From: Oncomelania hupensis
Taxonomy: Eukaryota; Mollusca; Gastropoda; Littorinimorpha; Pomatiopsidae
Assembly (NCBI GenBank): GCA_036898135.1
Contig: CM072525.1
Location: 55,690,367-55,754,366, forward strand
DNA: 64,000 nt
Direction: 5' to 3'
Under the pieces are notes generated by a model. The model saw only the letters and a list, made by a program, of their open reading frames with translations. It was not told the DNA's origin and did not search any database. Position numbers and translations under genes: made by a program. Each line of letters starts with the position of its first letter. Position 1 is the first letter of the stretch. Shown here one piece after another: positions 32,951 through 43,736 of the stretch.

Positions 32951-33171
32951 CTTAATTTTTTGGTCTATATGGGAAAACACACACAGCTCGAGACCATGGA
33001 GTTAATTTTTGTGAGCCAAACCTGACATTATTTTTTAGGTGCACGGGTGGCCCGTGATCAAAACTGGTAAACATGATCAAAATCGGTGCAGTGGTTCCCG
33101 AGATATAGAATTTATATGACGCGAATCGCGCAACTAGTCTAAACTGTGTTTATATCACCAATACCATAACT

Positions 33172-33424
33172 CGCTTTATATATTAGACCTTTGTGGGGCT
33201 TTTTATATTAGAATGGTTTATGAGGCAGATGTATATTGTTGCTAGTTGTGGGGCATTATATATATAAACCTATTGTGGGGTTTTCTGTCTGGTGTTGGTT
33301 TGAGGGGCATTATATTTATATGTTTTTGAAAATGTAGAGCATTGTCGGGCTTTTTATAATAGAATTGTTTATGAGGCAGATATATATAGGCCTACTGTTG
33401 CTAGTTGTGGGCCATTATATGTGA
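33172..33424. repeat. GTGGGG repeat block, copy 2
   Basis: About 250 bp almost identical to 30072-30492 once the AT tracts of the first copy are removed. It ends at the same point (GGGCCATTATATG). Confidence 0.85.
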
Positions 33425-34475
33425 ATGGGAAAAGGAAGAAAGTAATTTATTGTTGTGCAATTGCAGTGTGAATGAATGTTTCATGCATTTTTTGATCATT
33501 GGAAATTAAATATTTCATCTGCTACATTTTTATTCAAATTAATGTATGTCTCTGCTCTCGATACAATGTAAACTATTAAAGAATGAATGAACGAAGCAGG
33601 ATTGCATAAATCAATGAATAAGTGAATGAATGCATAATGAAATCATTCTAAACCCCATCATTAATGTTTTTATTATAATTTATTGTATGGATTAAGGTTG
33701 AGTTTATTTATTTTCTTTTTACTTTCTACTTAGTGTCTTCTTATGAATACTTATTCTCTTCCTTAAATGTCCCCCACCAACCCTGTTTGTTTTTCATTTA
33801 TTATTATGTTGACCCAAATCGGCTGAAAATTTGGCAACGAACTAAACATGAAATGAGTAATCCGATTTTTTTTCAATAACTAAGGTAAAGAAAACTTGAA
33901 AAGAAGAAGAAGAAGAAAAAGAAGAAAGGAGAAGAAGAAGGACAGAGAGAGGGGGGGTGAGAGGGGGAGAAAGAGAGAGAGAGAGATTTTTTTAAATAAA
34001 ACTTTTACTGAATGTTTATTTTGACTTTAAACTTTATTACAGCAGATCATTATGCAAAACAAATATGCCAAATATTCTTTTTAGGTAATTGGCATTTACA
34101 TGGGTTAAATTTTTTTTAAATAAAGGTTAAAATCTGTGACATCTAAGGCATTTTGGGCACAAAATTACTAGCACCTTAGGTATTGAAAAGGGTACTTTCA
34201 ATGTACATTTGTATGTATTTTGTTTAAGTGCATCTTCCCTATACACCTTTCTCCCTTACCACTCAAGTAAAACAAAAGAAACGATTTTCATGCACACAAA
34301 AACTTGCATTCTTGTAAAGTAAAAAAATATATCAAAATATAGCATGGTAAAATGCAACAAAAAATTGGCATTTTACCAAATCATTTTCCCCTCGTTTGTT
34401 GTAAGTTTTAATTTTATATATGTAACGATTGCTACATATCTACAGATTATTGAATAAGATGAGATAAAACATTGG
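33425..34475. other. AT-rich non-coding stretch
   Basis: A purine-rich run (GAA, then GA, at about 33898-33987). Nothing else recognised. Confidence 0.5.
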
Positions 34476-34643
34476 TTATAGGGTAAACCGGACAATAAAA
34501 TGATTGATTGAATGTAGCGATAAATTGTTTTCTAAAATCCACCCTTTACATTGAACACAAGGAAGATAGTTTTCACGTTTAGCATCTTCTACAGAACTTG
34601 GGCGCCTGACCACTGTTAGTTCTCCTCGTCCAATCCGCAGCAC
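34476..34643 (-). CDS. candidate terminal exon with YLPC-x2-C motif
   Basis: Reading minus from acceptor TGTTTACAG, a 55-codon open frame runs to a stop: IGRGELTVVRRPSS, then RENYLPCVQCKGWI and L..H. I recall the phrase TVVRRP...YxPCxxCxGF...LWxH from uncharacterised invertebrate proteins, so this is probably a real coding exon, but no function is known to me. It begins in phase 0, while the next exon upstream that I can find (35333-35432) ends in phase 1, so at least one exon between them is missing or the pieces are unrelated. No poly(A) signal was found near the stop. Confidence 0.45.
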   Translation of the reverse strand: MLRIGRGELTVVRRPSSVEDAKRENYLPCVQCKGWILENNLSLHSINHFIVRFTL

Positions 34644-34644
34644 C

Positions 34645-35332
34645 TGTAAACACACACACTCAAAATTTAAAAATAAGAAAATTAGTATTGCACTTGGATG
34701 CAAACCACCCAAATTTAGGAAGGAAAAATGGAAAGAAAATAGAAGAGAGAGAGAGAGAAAGAGAGAGAGAGAAAATCTGTTTATTCTCAGGGTGAAGAGT
34801 AAGCAGGGGTGCTTCTTTACATCTAGCCCTTGCCCCATTTATAAAGGGATAAATGAACAATTTACAGTACACGAAAAGTTTTCAGGACATAAACATACAG
34901 AGGAACTGAAGCATTCACATTAAAAAAAAAAAACCCAAGGTAATACTAATAGTACAAGTTTTTGGAATATAACCACACCGATGAACTGAAGCATACATAT
35001 GAAAAACAATAGCATGACATCATAATTTATCCAAATACATGTCAGTGTCTACAATTCACACACAGACACATTTTAAAGTAAGTGAAGTAAATGATGTAAA
35101 ATGTGTCCCGACATACGTTTTCCAAAACTTTTGGAGGTAGTTTTTCTGAACAAGAAAAAGTCATGTTAGACCAGTTTACTTCTATGGCCTTAATGATCTA
35201 GTGGAAACAAACCAGACAAACCACAACTGAATAAACACAAAACCCTTAAAGTGTGTCCAGCAGATTCCACTGTTTACGGTCTTTCAGGAAAATTACCAAA
35301 ATATTATTTCTCAGGAATATTAACAAAATTAC
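34645..35332. other. non-coding stretch between candidate exons
   Basis: GA-rich run at 34740-34775 and otherwise AT-rich sequence. A connecting exon for the minus-strand candidate gene was looked for and not found. Confidence 0.4.
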
Positions 35333-35432
35333 CGTCAAGTGCCATCACCAACTCCATCACCGACTCCACCTCCGACTCTGATTCTGGGTCGAACTCAAAG
35401 TCAAGCCTTTCATCGTCTGAGCAATCAGGAGG
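35333..35432 (-). CDS. candidate exon with acidic DSDDE-type stretch
   Basis: Bounded on the minus strand by acceptor TTTTAATTCAG and donor GACG/GTAATT. The 100-bp frame reads PPDCSDDERLDFEFDPESES followed by EVESVMELVMALD, an acidic, probably disordered segment. Phase 0 entry fits the exon at 38426-38505, which ends in phase 0. Assignment to one gene is inferred from strand, phase and codon-like composition only. Confidence 0.4.
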
Positions 35433-35441
35433 CTGAATTAA

Positions 35442-35442
<1 letters not shown>

Positions 35443-35513
<71 letters not shown>
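35443..35513. repeat. (AAT)n microsatellite
   Basis: About 23 perfect AAT units, 10 bp from the candidate exon's acceptor. Confidence 0.95.
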
Positions 35514-35514
<1 letters not shown>

Positions 35515-35536
35515 TTAAAATAAAGTATAAACACGC

Positions 35537-36179
35537 CAGGGCTTCTGAAATGCACTAGCCCGCTCGCCAATGGCTAGTTAAAATTGCCACGGGCTAGTTA
35601 AAGTTCAAAGTCTACTAGCCCGGCGGGCTAGTTGATTTTCTCTCTTCAGTTTGTCAATCCCCGATGAAAATAAAAACATCGGCTTGATTACGAACCCTTT
35701 AAACTGCACAGCTCTACACGTGTGCGTTTCGCCAAGAACGATCAGTGAAGAGGGACCGTATGGGTGATGATTCATTTCATATCATTCGATAATAAGCGCA
35801 TCAGGAAAAGAGGAGAAAAATATCCCTTACTGTGCCTCATTTCCTGAATTACTTGAAAAAATACTCTGTATGATTGGCTCGTAGCGCGTAATATTGATCG
35901 ATATGAACCAATCAGAGAAGGCTTTACATGATCGCTCAGCTTAGTTTGTTAGCGCTTTCGGTTTAGCTATGGTAGTATGAATCGATTTGTAAAAAGAATT
36001 GGTTCAACTTCTGCCGAATCTGATACACCGGCTAAAAAAGCAAAACAATCGCATCAGAAAAAAATCGAAAAGGATAGATTTTACAGCTTATTTGATGCTT
36101 CGCCATTTCAGCAGGGCTAGTCAAAATTCTTGCAGGCTAGTAACTTTTCTAGTTGAAAAAAAGTCTTTCAGAAGCCCTG
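35537..36179. mobile_element. hAT-like DNA transposon relic
   Basis: 643 bp with 14-bp perfect terminal inverted repeats CAGGGCTTCTGAAA, the CAGGG start being typical of hAT. At least six copies of GGCTAGT, in both orientations, cluster just inside both ends, like hAT transposase-binding repeats. A clear 8-bp duplication is not visible. A 47-codon ORF lies inside (35977-36120). Confidence 0.75.
35977..36120 (+). pseudogene. 47-codon ORF in the hAT-like relic
   Basis: Starts MNRFVKRIGST and carries a basic stretch (PAKKAKQSHQKKIEK) before a stop inside the right subterminal repeats. It looks like the N terminus of a hAT-type transposase left after internal deletion; no zinc finger or catalytic part remains. 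Confidence 0.5.
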
Positions 36180-37564
36180 ACATGCACAATAAAGTTAGAC
36201 AATAAAGAGTAGCTCTAATTTTTGTCTGCTGGGCGTTAAAACAGGAGAAAATTTGGCATGTACATGGTGTAGCATGTAGTTTTCCTTCACAAGAGTAAGC
36301 CAATGTAAATTTAAATGTCATTGCCGTGAACAATTTTTTTTCTTTCTTGGAGATACATGCATCGATTTGCTGGTGATTGCTTTCTTAGCAAGGACAATGT
36401 ATCCCTAATGATAGATTAGTAAAAAATGGTTATCTGAAAGTTTCTGATTCACAGAACAACACAACAAAGTTACAAAATCCTCACAATCTCACATGGCCCA
36501 TAACATGATGTGAAACAGCACTTTCATAAACAGTATGTTATATTTTTTTTATGTTAGACAGTGTTTCAGTAATGTCCCTGGGAAAATAAATGAATCGCTT
36601 GCAGATTATTGCTTTCTTGTTCTATTTACTTAGTACAAAATATAACAGTTTTGGTGAAGAAAAGGGGCTAAAACTTAAAGCTATCTTTGTTTAATCACAA
36701 ATAAAATGCCCCACACCATAGGGTGACACAGCTATTTGATTTAAAGTAAACAGTGTGATGTCTTGCAAGCAAAGAACAGTGGTGAAGTTAAAGGTGCTTA
36801 AGCAATTGGAGTGAGCTTTATATATTCAACAAAGAACTGCAACTCGCTATCATGGTTGAGGACATATAAAAAACACTGCATCTCGATACATGTATCTGCA
36901 ACTATCATGATCCCAGTAGATCAAGACAGGAATGCAGCTTGCAATCTGAGCAAAGCTACAACATTTCACCCAATTTAAGTTGATTTGATTTATTGTTGCT
37001 TTAGGTCCAGCGGACTCTTCCGAGCCAAATCAGGACCGGACCCAATTTAAGTGGAAATGTTGAAGTCACACAGTTAACCTTTGCTGCCACCCCTGGGTGG
37101 AATAACACCCATAAAGTCAGTTAAATCATCATAACTTCGACAATTGTTGTTCTAGATTTTTTAAATTTTATGACTTTGTAAGTTAAGAATTGCCGAATCT
37201 CATGCCAAATTTTCTTACATTTTTGTGCATAAATGCAGTTGTAGACAACAAAAATGCACAATATCTAAATCCCAACAGAGTGATTTTCCACCCATGCTTA
37301 TAATATTGCAGCAGTAGCAAATCCTGACGCCCTGAACTTTGTGGGTGGACAGTCACCCATATAGTGTAAAGAGGGATAAACCCTTCCCGCACTTCGTGGG
37401 TGAAAAAACACCAATACAAAATAAAGTTTAGGGTTAGGGTTAGTAAATAAATAAAGTAAATAAATGTTTAAAATAATAAATAAGTACTTTAGCAGATACT
37501 GAATGAAACAACAGGAATACATTTGTTTCCTCTTTCTTAACAATTTAAATCTCTGATTTATTAT
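36180..37564. other. non-coding stretch containing a small retroposon
   Basis: AT-rich sequence with no gene. Two similar phrases (GGGTGGA...ACACC and GGGTGAA...ACACC) occur between 37090 and 37410. TTAGGG occurs twice at 37432. The retroposon at 36981-37039 is listed separately. Confidence 0.5.
36981..37039 (-). mobile_element. L2-tail-like retroposon, copy 2
   Basis: A 59-bp insertion between perfect 13-bp duplications ACCCAATTTAAGT (36968-36980 and 37040-37052). On the minus strand it starts CCGGTCCTGATTTGGC and ends with a TCAAATCA tail. Confidence 0.9.
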
Positions 37565-37919
37565 ATATACAGCATAGAAAAAATAGAAGGAAGAAAATTG
37601 AATGGAAGGAAAAAATAGAATGAGAAAAGGAAGAAAGAAAACAAGATAAAGGAAGAAAGGAAACAAAGAAAGCGCAAAAAAAAGAAAGAAAGAAGAAAAG
37701 AAAGAAAGAAAAAGGACAGAAATGAGCCAAAGAAGATAAAGAATCTGAAAAAGAAAAAAAAAGAAAGACTAGGGAGGAAAAAAAATAAAACACAAGAAAA
37801 AAAGAAATGTCAAAGAAATGAAGATTAAAGAAATAAGAAAAGTGAATGAAAAAAAAATCAAGAAAGAATACAAAAAATTTGAAGAAAGAGGAAGAGGAGG
37901 AGGTGGAAAAGTAGAAGGA
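37565..37919. repeat. purine-rich (GAAA) stretch
   Basis: More than 300 bp almost entirely A and G on the plus strand, with irregular GAAAGAAA units. Confidence 0.85.
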
Positions 37920-37980
37920 ATTTGTTTGTTTTATTGTTGCTTTAGGTCCAGCGGACTCTTCCGAGCCAAATCAGGACCGG
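37920..37980 (-). mobile_element. L2-tail-like retroposon, copy 3
   Basis: A 61-bp insertion between 12-bp duplications AAAGTAGAAGGA (37908-37919 and 37981-37992). Same start (CCGGTCCTGATTTGGC) as copy 2, with an AACAAACAAAT tail. Confidence 0.9.
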
Positions 37981-38182
37981 AAAGTAGAAGGAGGAGGAGA
38001 TAGAAGAAGAAGAAGAAGAAGAAGAAGAAGAAGAAGAAGAAGAAGAAGAAGAAGAAGAAGATGGTGATGATTATGATGAGGAGGAGGTGGAGGAGGAGGA
38101 GGAGGAGGAGGGGGAAGAGAAAGCTCCTGCTGCTGGCGATGATGATAGAAGAAGAAGAAGAAAAAGATGATGATTATAATGT

Positions 38183-38249
<67 letters not shown>

Positions 38250-38395
38250 AAGGAGAGGAGGAAAAGGAGGAGGAGGAAGATAAAGCTGCTGGTGCTGCTT
38301 CTGCTGCTGACGATGGTGATAGAAGAAGAAGAAGAAGAAGAAGAAGAAGAAGAAGAAGAAGAAGAAGAAGAAGAAGAAGAAAGTAACTTAACAGA
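37981..38395. repeat. GAA/GAG/GAT triplet arrays
   Basis: (GAA)n at about 38005-38060 and 38325-38382, (GAT)n at about 38183-38250, with GAG-rich spacers. One strand is nearly all purine. Long ORFs of Glu/Asp/Ser across it are artefacts. Confidence 0.93.
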
Positions 38396-38425
38396 CAACA
38401 GTAGCCTAGACAACATGTTTCTTAC

Positions 38426-38505
38426 CAACGATTCCATAGATGTTTCATCACAGGTCTGTGCTGGATTGCCCTTCAACCACTGCTGAACTTTGCATGTACG
38501 ATCCA
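38426..38505 (-). CDS. candidate short exon, CKVQQWLKG
   Basis: Bounded on the minus strand by acceptor TTTACACAG and donor TCGTTG/GTAAGA. The frame reads DRTCKVQQWLKGNPAQTC and continues open to the donor. It begins with two bases of a split codon and ends in phase 0, matching the exon at 35333-35432. Unknown family. Could be a chance open stretch; upstream exons were not found. Confidence 0.35.
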
Positions 38506-38709
38506 CTGTGTAAACAAAGTTAAAAAAAGAAATTTTATATTTAGTCCTATAATATATATATATATATATATATACAGTGTTACCCTTTTAGTAAGAAGTA
38601 CAGGGGACTAGCATTTTTACTTCTTGCGTGCTATCTCCTCTGTCTCCAAAGCCTACATCATTATCTACTCTCAAGGATGTGGTTTGTTTTGCATTATACT
38701 AGGCCCTCT

Positions 38710-38712
<3 letters not shown>

Positions 38713-38794
<82 letters not shown>

Positions 38795-38836
38795 TTCTCC
38801 TCTCTCTCTCTTTCTCCTCTCTCTCTCTCTCTCTCT
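38713..38836 (+). repeat. (CT)n microsatellite
   Basis: About 60 CT units with a few TTCTC interruptions; a short (AT)n lies at 38553-38572. Confidence 0.95.
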
Positions 38837-40324
38837 GATGAGCCAGGGCCGGATCAAGGCCTTCAGAGGGGGGAGGGGGGGGGTATTCCAAATTTGCGAC
38901 GGGATGGAGGGGGGAAGGAGGAGAGTACATACATTTTTTTACCGTAGGGTAGTGACAAACGAGAATAAATTATGCACTGCAACTTCGGCATTTTACCATT
39001 GGAAACTATTTCTTCTTTCACTTTTTGATTTAATATAGTTATTAGATTTCTGAAAAAAAAATGATACAAGTTCAACACCCCTCTCCCCCTACCTCCCCAC
39101 CCCCCAAAAAAATAAAATAAATAAAATAAAATAAATAAAATGAAATAAAAAATTACATAAATAAATGAAATAATTAGCCTAATCAAATAAAAATAATCCA
39201 AAGTAGTAAGTTAAAAAAGCCTTTTGTCACAGCATTGTAATAAACCAATAAACCAAAGGCAAAGAAAAACTTTTTTTAATAGTCTATTTACACAACAATG
39301 TTAGCAACGCAGTACAGTAGGGAGTAGGCCTATATTAAAAGGAATTTTAAATAAATATCACTAGATCTACTGTTCTGATACAGCTTTTTTGTTTATTTCT
39401 GTAGATTTAACAAACTGTACGCCTAGTTTATCTTTAAACACCATTCAATTATCAGCTTTTGAAAGAAAAACTTAGAATTCGGTGATTAATCATAAAGCGT
39501 ACGATAGTGAAAAAGCGCAAACAAGACTTCTGCTAGGAAAAGCCATTCAGCCAATCGGTGTGCCGATTTTCCTGTTAGGTAGGGTAGTGAAAAACAGCTT
39601 GATTTACATTAAATGTAGTAATATTCCAAACGATACCCGCATAAAAGCAGAAATGAATAATTCATCTGTCATCGGATTCCCTAATAAACATTTTCTGTGG
39701 AAAATTGAGTGTAAATGATTGTTTGAAAGTTGACCATCGAAAATGGCTGCCACGATTGACAAGCAAAAAAGTAGGCCTACAAAACATGTACGAGCCTTTA
39801 GCGACTGTGCCCTTTTGAGTTAAAATGAAATGCAGTAGACATAATCTAAATGGCGTTTAAGTATGAACTGTGGCGTAGACCTTGTTAGAGTTTTAGAGAT
39901 ATACCGAAAAGTTGCCTCGGCTCTTGGTGTAGTCTAGTACTGTAGGAGCAAAAACGTCACTTTCCCAAAACAAATCACGATTTTTGTTGCGTTGAAAACA
40001 TCGACGAAGGTGTCTTCTTTGTCATCAAAATGTTATTGTAGTGCTACAATCCAAGAAGAAGAAGAAGAAGAAGAAGAAGAAGAAGAAGATTGTAACATTA
40101 TGCAATGCGTAGTTGAACACGCGTTTACTCATGCACCTAGACCAAACCCCTTAGACTTAGTAAAATAAGTTCAATGAAAAATAGCGACCCACCGGTGCTT
40201 CACTGAGCAACCTTCGCCGACATGTTAAAAACACAATTTGATTTGAAAGATAAACAACTACATCGACCAATTTTGTTCAAACTTAGTGTTGTACTAGTAT
40301 AACAAATTTCCACTCACCGGTTTA
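38837..40324. other. non-coding stretch
   Basis: G-rich run at 38865-38930, C-rich run at 39077-39108, (GAA)n at 40051-40090. ORFs at 39482-39718 and 38838-39038 have no recognisable motif. Nothing else identified. Confidence 0.5.
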
Positions 40325-40773
40325 TTTTTAGAGAATTCTCTAGATTTACGTGTTTACTGTCGATAGAAACTTCCTGATAAATGTCGAAGTTTGAGAACGT
40401 TCCTAAAATGTTGAAAGATGTATGACGTAAGTCAGTGATGACGAACTTTATTTTGATTGGTGGTAAAGCGTTATCGGGAACATTCTGACGTAGTCTCGAT
40501 CGAGAGAAAATCTATAAAATGGATGCCCCGTGTGTTGGGGTGGATTGATAGTGAGTTGGAAAGTAAAAAGTTGAGAGTGGAAAAGCGATTGTATGCAGTT
40601 GTTGATGTGTGCTGAATAAAAGTGGAAAACTTCATACGTCGACTCCAGACTTGTTGATGAGTGAGCAGGCTGCGTGGATAAACGAATCAGAGTTACACCT
40701 TATCAGGACTTCAGCATCGGGGCTGAATCAAATACTGATAAAGAAAAACACCAACATCATATCGAGTGTAACA
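40325..40773 (+). repeat. LTR family A, 5'-truncated copy
   Basis: Matches the right two thirds of the LTR at 59420-60053 (AGAATTCTCTAGATTTACGTG onward), with AATAAA near 40615, and ends GAGTGTAACA. The first 200 bp are missing. Confidence 0.85.
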
Positions 40774-41009
40774 CGGGGGTTCGATAAATTAAGAGTACAG
40801 CCTCAGCGTCCCCTGCGTGGGATGTCTTTATTGTAAAGTGACTGGCTGGTGGAGAGCATTCAGTTTTACCACTAGGGTTGTTTCAGCAAATCTTTTATGC
40901 GGATTAAGGGTTGTCCGGTCCTGATTTCGCTCGGAAGAGTCCGCTGGACCTAAAGCAATAATCATGTAATGTAATGTAATGTAATGTAATGTAATGTAAT
41001 GTAATGTAA
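40774..41009 (+). mobile_element. SINE with L2-like 3' tail and (TGTAA)n, plus copy
   Basis: About 190 bp of body starting CGGGGGTTCGATAAATT, then the 3' module seen alone in the 60-bp retroposons (GGTCCTGATTTCGC through TAAAGCAATAATC), then about eight TGTAA units. The GGTTCGA near the start may be a B box, so the true head could be missing. The inverted twin is at 41361-41571. Confidence 0.8.
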
Positions 41010-41278
41010 CGCATCACTCCGGAACGTTCTGACTTATCTGGAGTCCAGAAAAACTATATAATTGATGAATTGTTGAGTTGAAAGTGAAAAGTGATTGAGC
41101 GATTGTATGCAGTAGTTGATGTACGCTGAATAAAGTTAGGAAACTTCATACCACTCCGTCCCTTGTTGCTGAGTGAACGGGTTGCGTGGATAAACAAATC
41201 CGAGTTACACTTATCAGAAGGATTCAAGCATTGGGGCTGAATCAACTACTGATAGAAAAACACCAATCGAGTGTAACA
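41005..41278 (+). repeat. LTR family A, right-half fragment
   Basis: Starts at the GTAACGCATCACTCC segment and runs through CTATATAATT and AATAAAG to GAGTGTAACA. It matches the 5' LTR at 10178-10760 more closely than the neighbour at 40325 does. Its left part is replaced by the SINE at 40774. Confidence 0.85.
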
Positions 41279-41360
41279 CTATCACTCTGTTGGTAATGGC
41301 TGAGGATATTGTTTACTTCAGTTCACTTTTGTTTTGACCCTCTCGGCTCCAAGCTTCGCG

Positions 41361-41571
41361 TGTTACATGACATTACATTACATGATTATTGCTTTAGGTC
41401 CAGCGGACTCTTCCGAGCCAAATCAGGACCGGACAACCCCTGATCCGCATAAAGGATCTGCTGAAACAACCCTAGTGGTAAAACTGAAAGCTCTCCACCA
41501 GCCAGTCACTTTACAATAAAGACATCCCACGCAGGGAACACTGAGGCTGTACTCTAATTTATCGAACCCCC
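41361..41571 (-). mobile_element. SINE with L2-like 3' tail, minus copy
   Basis: Reverse complement of 40774-40990, with the same start (GGGGGTTCGATAAATT read from the right) and a shorter tail on the left. Together with the plus copy it brackets the LTR fragment as an inverted repeat. Confidence 0.82.
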
Positions 41572-41620
41572 ATTTACAAAGACAAAATAGAATACAAACA
41601 TCATTATAAATTATCAACAA

Positions 41621-42026
<406 letters not shown>

Positions 42027-43359
42027 GGTAGCTTCGAGTGTGACTGTACCGGTATGTGGTGTGGCTAAGGGATATGCAAGGGTCTCTACGTCATCTCCGT
42101 CCTCTCATCTCGTTCTCGCGAACATGTGAATCTTTTCTAGAACGTCTTTGTTCTCTTGTCCTGTTTCGGGGACACTATCGGTTGGAGAAACAGGGTAGAT
42201 CTTAGAGTGATATGATTCGCGTGGCTAACTAGCGGTCAAGTCACATCAGTCAGCTATTCTGAGTGTTAACTTGCATTCTGCATAGCGAGTTCTGCTTGAT
42301 GGTAACTGGAGTGACCGTTTCAAGGAGGTAAATTTAACCTCTGCGAACCTTCCCTTTAGAGAGCTGGTAAATTAATGTCAGGTTTTGTTCAATACTATAT
42401 GTTTATCTCTAAGTTGAGTTACCACATCTTTGTCATCAACATTTCTTATATTACATTTAGTATAATTTATGTTAGGTTGATAGTGATTAGAATGTGCAGT
42501 GTCTGGTTTGAGGGTGGGGGTGGTGGAGTTGGTTTGGATGGGAAGAGTTTGTTGGTTTGGGAATTTAATTTTGTTTAATTTAATTTATTTTATCTTTTAA
42601 TTTTAATTTTAAGTGAGTCACTTTGGTAGTAGTTTTGATGAAGTGTACACATTATAGATTTTATTGTGTATATATAAGTGTTAGTTATGTGGTTATGGAG
42701 TAGTGGGAGATGTAGGTGTGGGGTTTATTATAAATGTTGATTTGGGGCGATTTGGTTTTGATGGTAAATTAGTTTTGAAAATGTTGGTTTTATTACTATG
42801 ATACTTTGTCTCTGGCTCTCTTTCTTTCCTCTGTCTTTCCCCCTCCCCCTTCTCTCCACATATGTGTGTGTATGTGTGTAATGTAACTGTGTGTGGGTGT
42901 GTGTGTGTGTATGGTAGTGTGTGGTGAATGTTATACTAAGAGATGTGTTTATGCTCACTTGTTATATATGTGTGGTGTTTTGTGAATTATAGTCATGAAT
43001 TGTGGTATTGGTTAAAACGCTTTGTACATTATTATTGTAATGCCCTGAAGAAGGTTATTAAAAACCGAAAATTTGGAAAGTCAAATTGAGTGGAAAAGTT
43101 TTCAAAGTGTTATGTTATGTGTTATTCTTCTTTAACTTAGAAGACAAACATACGTTTGTGTGGTGCTGTGGCGCAAGCCGCTGGGTTGATGATATACTAA
43201 TTTATATGCGTGCATGTTTAATTGAGCCTGTCCACTGCTTTCCGCACAATGATTAGTATTTTAACATGCCGCTAGGGGAAGTGACCCACCGATTAAAGAG
43301 TCATTGTATGTGAGCGTCTGACCGCGTGTATATGTGTTTGTGTCTTTTTGTCTATGCAG
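42027..43359. other. right end of the 37-kb intron, nothing recognised
   Basis: AT-rich sequence with a short GT-rich patch at 42860-42912. No ORF of note. The acceptor TTTTTGTCTATGCAG ends it. Confidence 0.55.
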
Positions 43360-43521
43360 GGTGACCATGGGGGTCCGCTGGTGTGCGAGAGTGAAGGAAC
43401 TCAAGTTTTGAGTGGCGTCATGCTGTTCGGCAACGGGTGTGCCAACCCAGAGTATCCTGGCATTTACGCGAACGTCAGCCATCTCGTACCATGGATTAAT
43501 GATACCATCACAAATAATTGA
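43360..43521 (+). CDS. S1 serine-protease-like gene, last exon with Ser195 to His
   Basis: Follows a strong acceptor and starts in phase 0, matching the phase 0 end at 5972. The frame reads GDHGGPLVCE: the active-site GDSGGP has His (CAT) in place of the catalytic Ser195. Cys201 and Cys220 (GNGCAN) are present, completing the 136-201 and 191-220 disulfides with the upstream exons. The S214-W215 pair of active trypsins is replaced by L-F. PGIYANV and the C-terminal helix PWINDTITN are conserved, and the stop is at 43519-43521. The protein should fold but not cleave peptides; such homologues act in clotting, immunity or adhesion in other animals, but the role here is unknown. Confidence 0.87.
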   Translation, partial: GDHGGPLVCESEGTQVLSGVMLFGNGCANPEYPGIYANVSHLVPWINDTITNN

Positions 43522-43585
43522 TACTGACATCACACTGAAGTAATCATGACAGTTTATGGTTTAGTAAATTCTGAATTCCTAAGAT

Positions 43586-43591
43586 ATTAAA
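43586..43591 (+). terminator. ATTAAA poly(A) signal of the S1-like gene
   Basis: Variant polyadenylation signal 65 bp after the stop codon. No other candidate is closer. Confidence 0.5.
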
Positions 43592-43656
43592 ACTATTTAC
43601 CAACTATTGTATAGTCTTTTTCTTCTTCTTTTTTCTTCTTTTTTTGTTGGCAGAGA

Positions 43657-43662
43657 GAGAGC

Positions 43663-43733
<71 letters not shown>
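43657..43733. repeat. (GA)n microsatellite
   Basis: About 37 GA units. Confidence 0.96.

Positions 43734-43736
<3 letters not shown>

Noticed and set aside
37428..37448. Interstitial telomere repeat (TTAGGG twice).
   Set aside because: Only two units; expected by chance in AT-rich sequence.
38061..38506. Acidic and Ser-rich ORFs of 110-141 codons.
   Set aside because: They are translations of GAA/GAT/GAG arrays. Only the 80-bp end of the minus ORF, with splice-like borders, was kept as a weak candidate.
38849..38935. Another hAT-like end (CAGGGCCGGATCAAGG).
   Set aside because: No matching inverted end was found within several kilobases.
39482..39718. A 78-codon plus ORF as a small gene.
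   Set aside because: No motif, no splice or poly(A) context, and composition like the surrounding AT-rich DNA.
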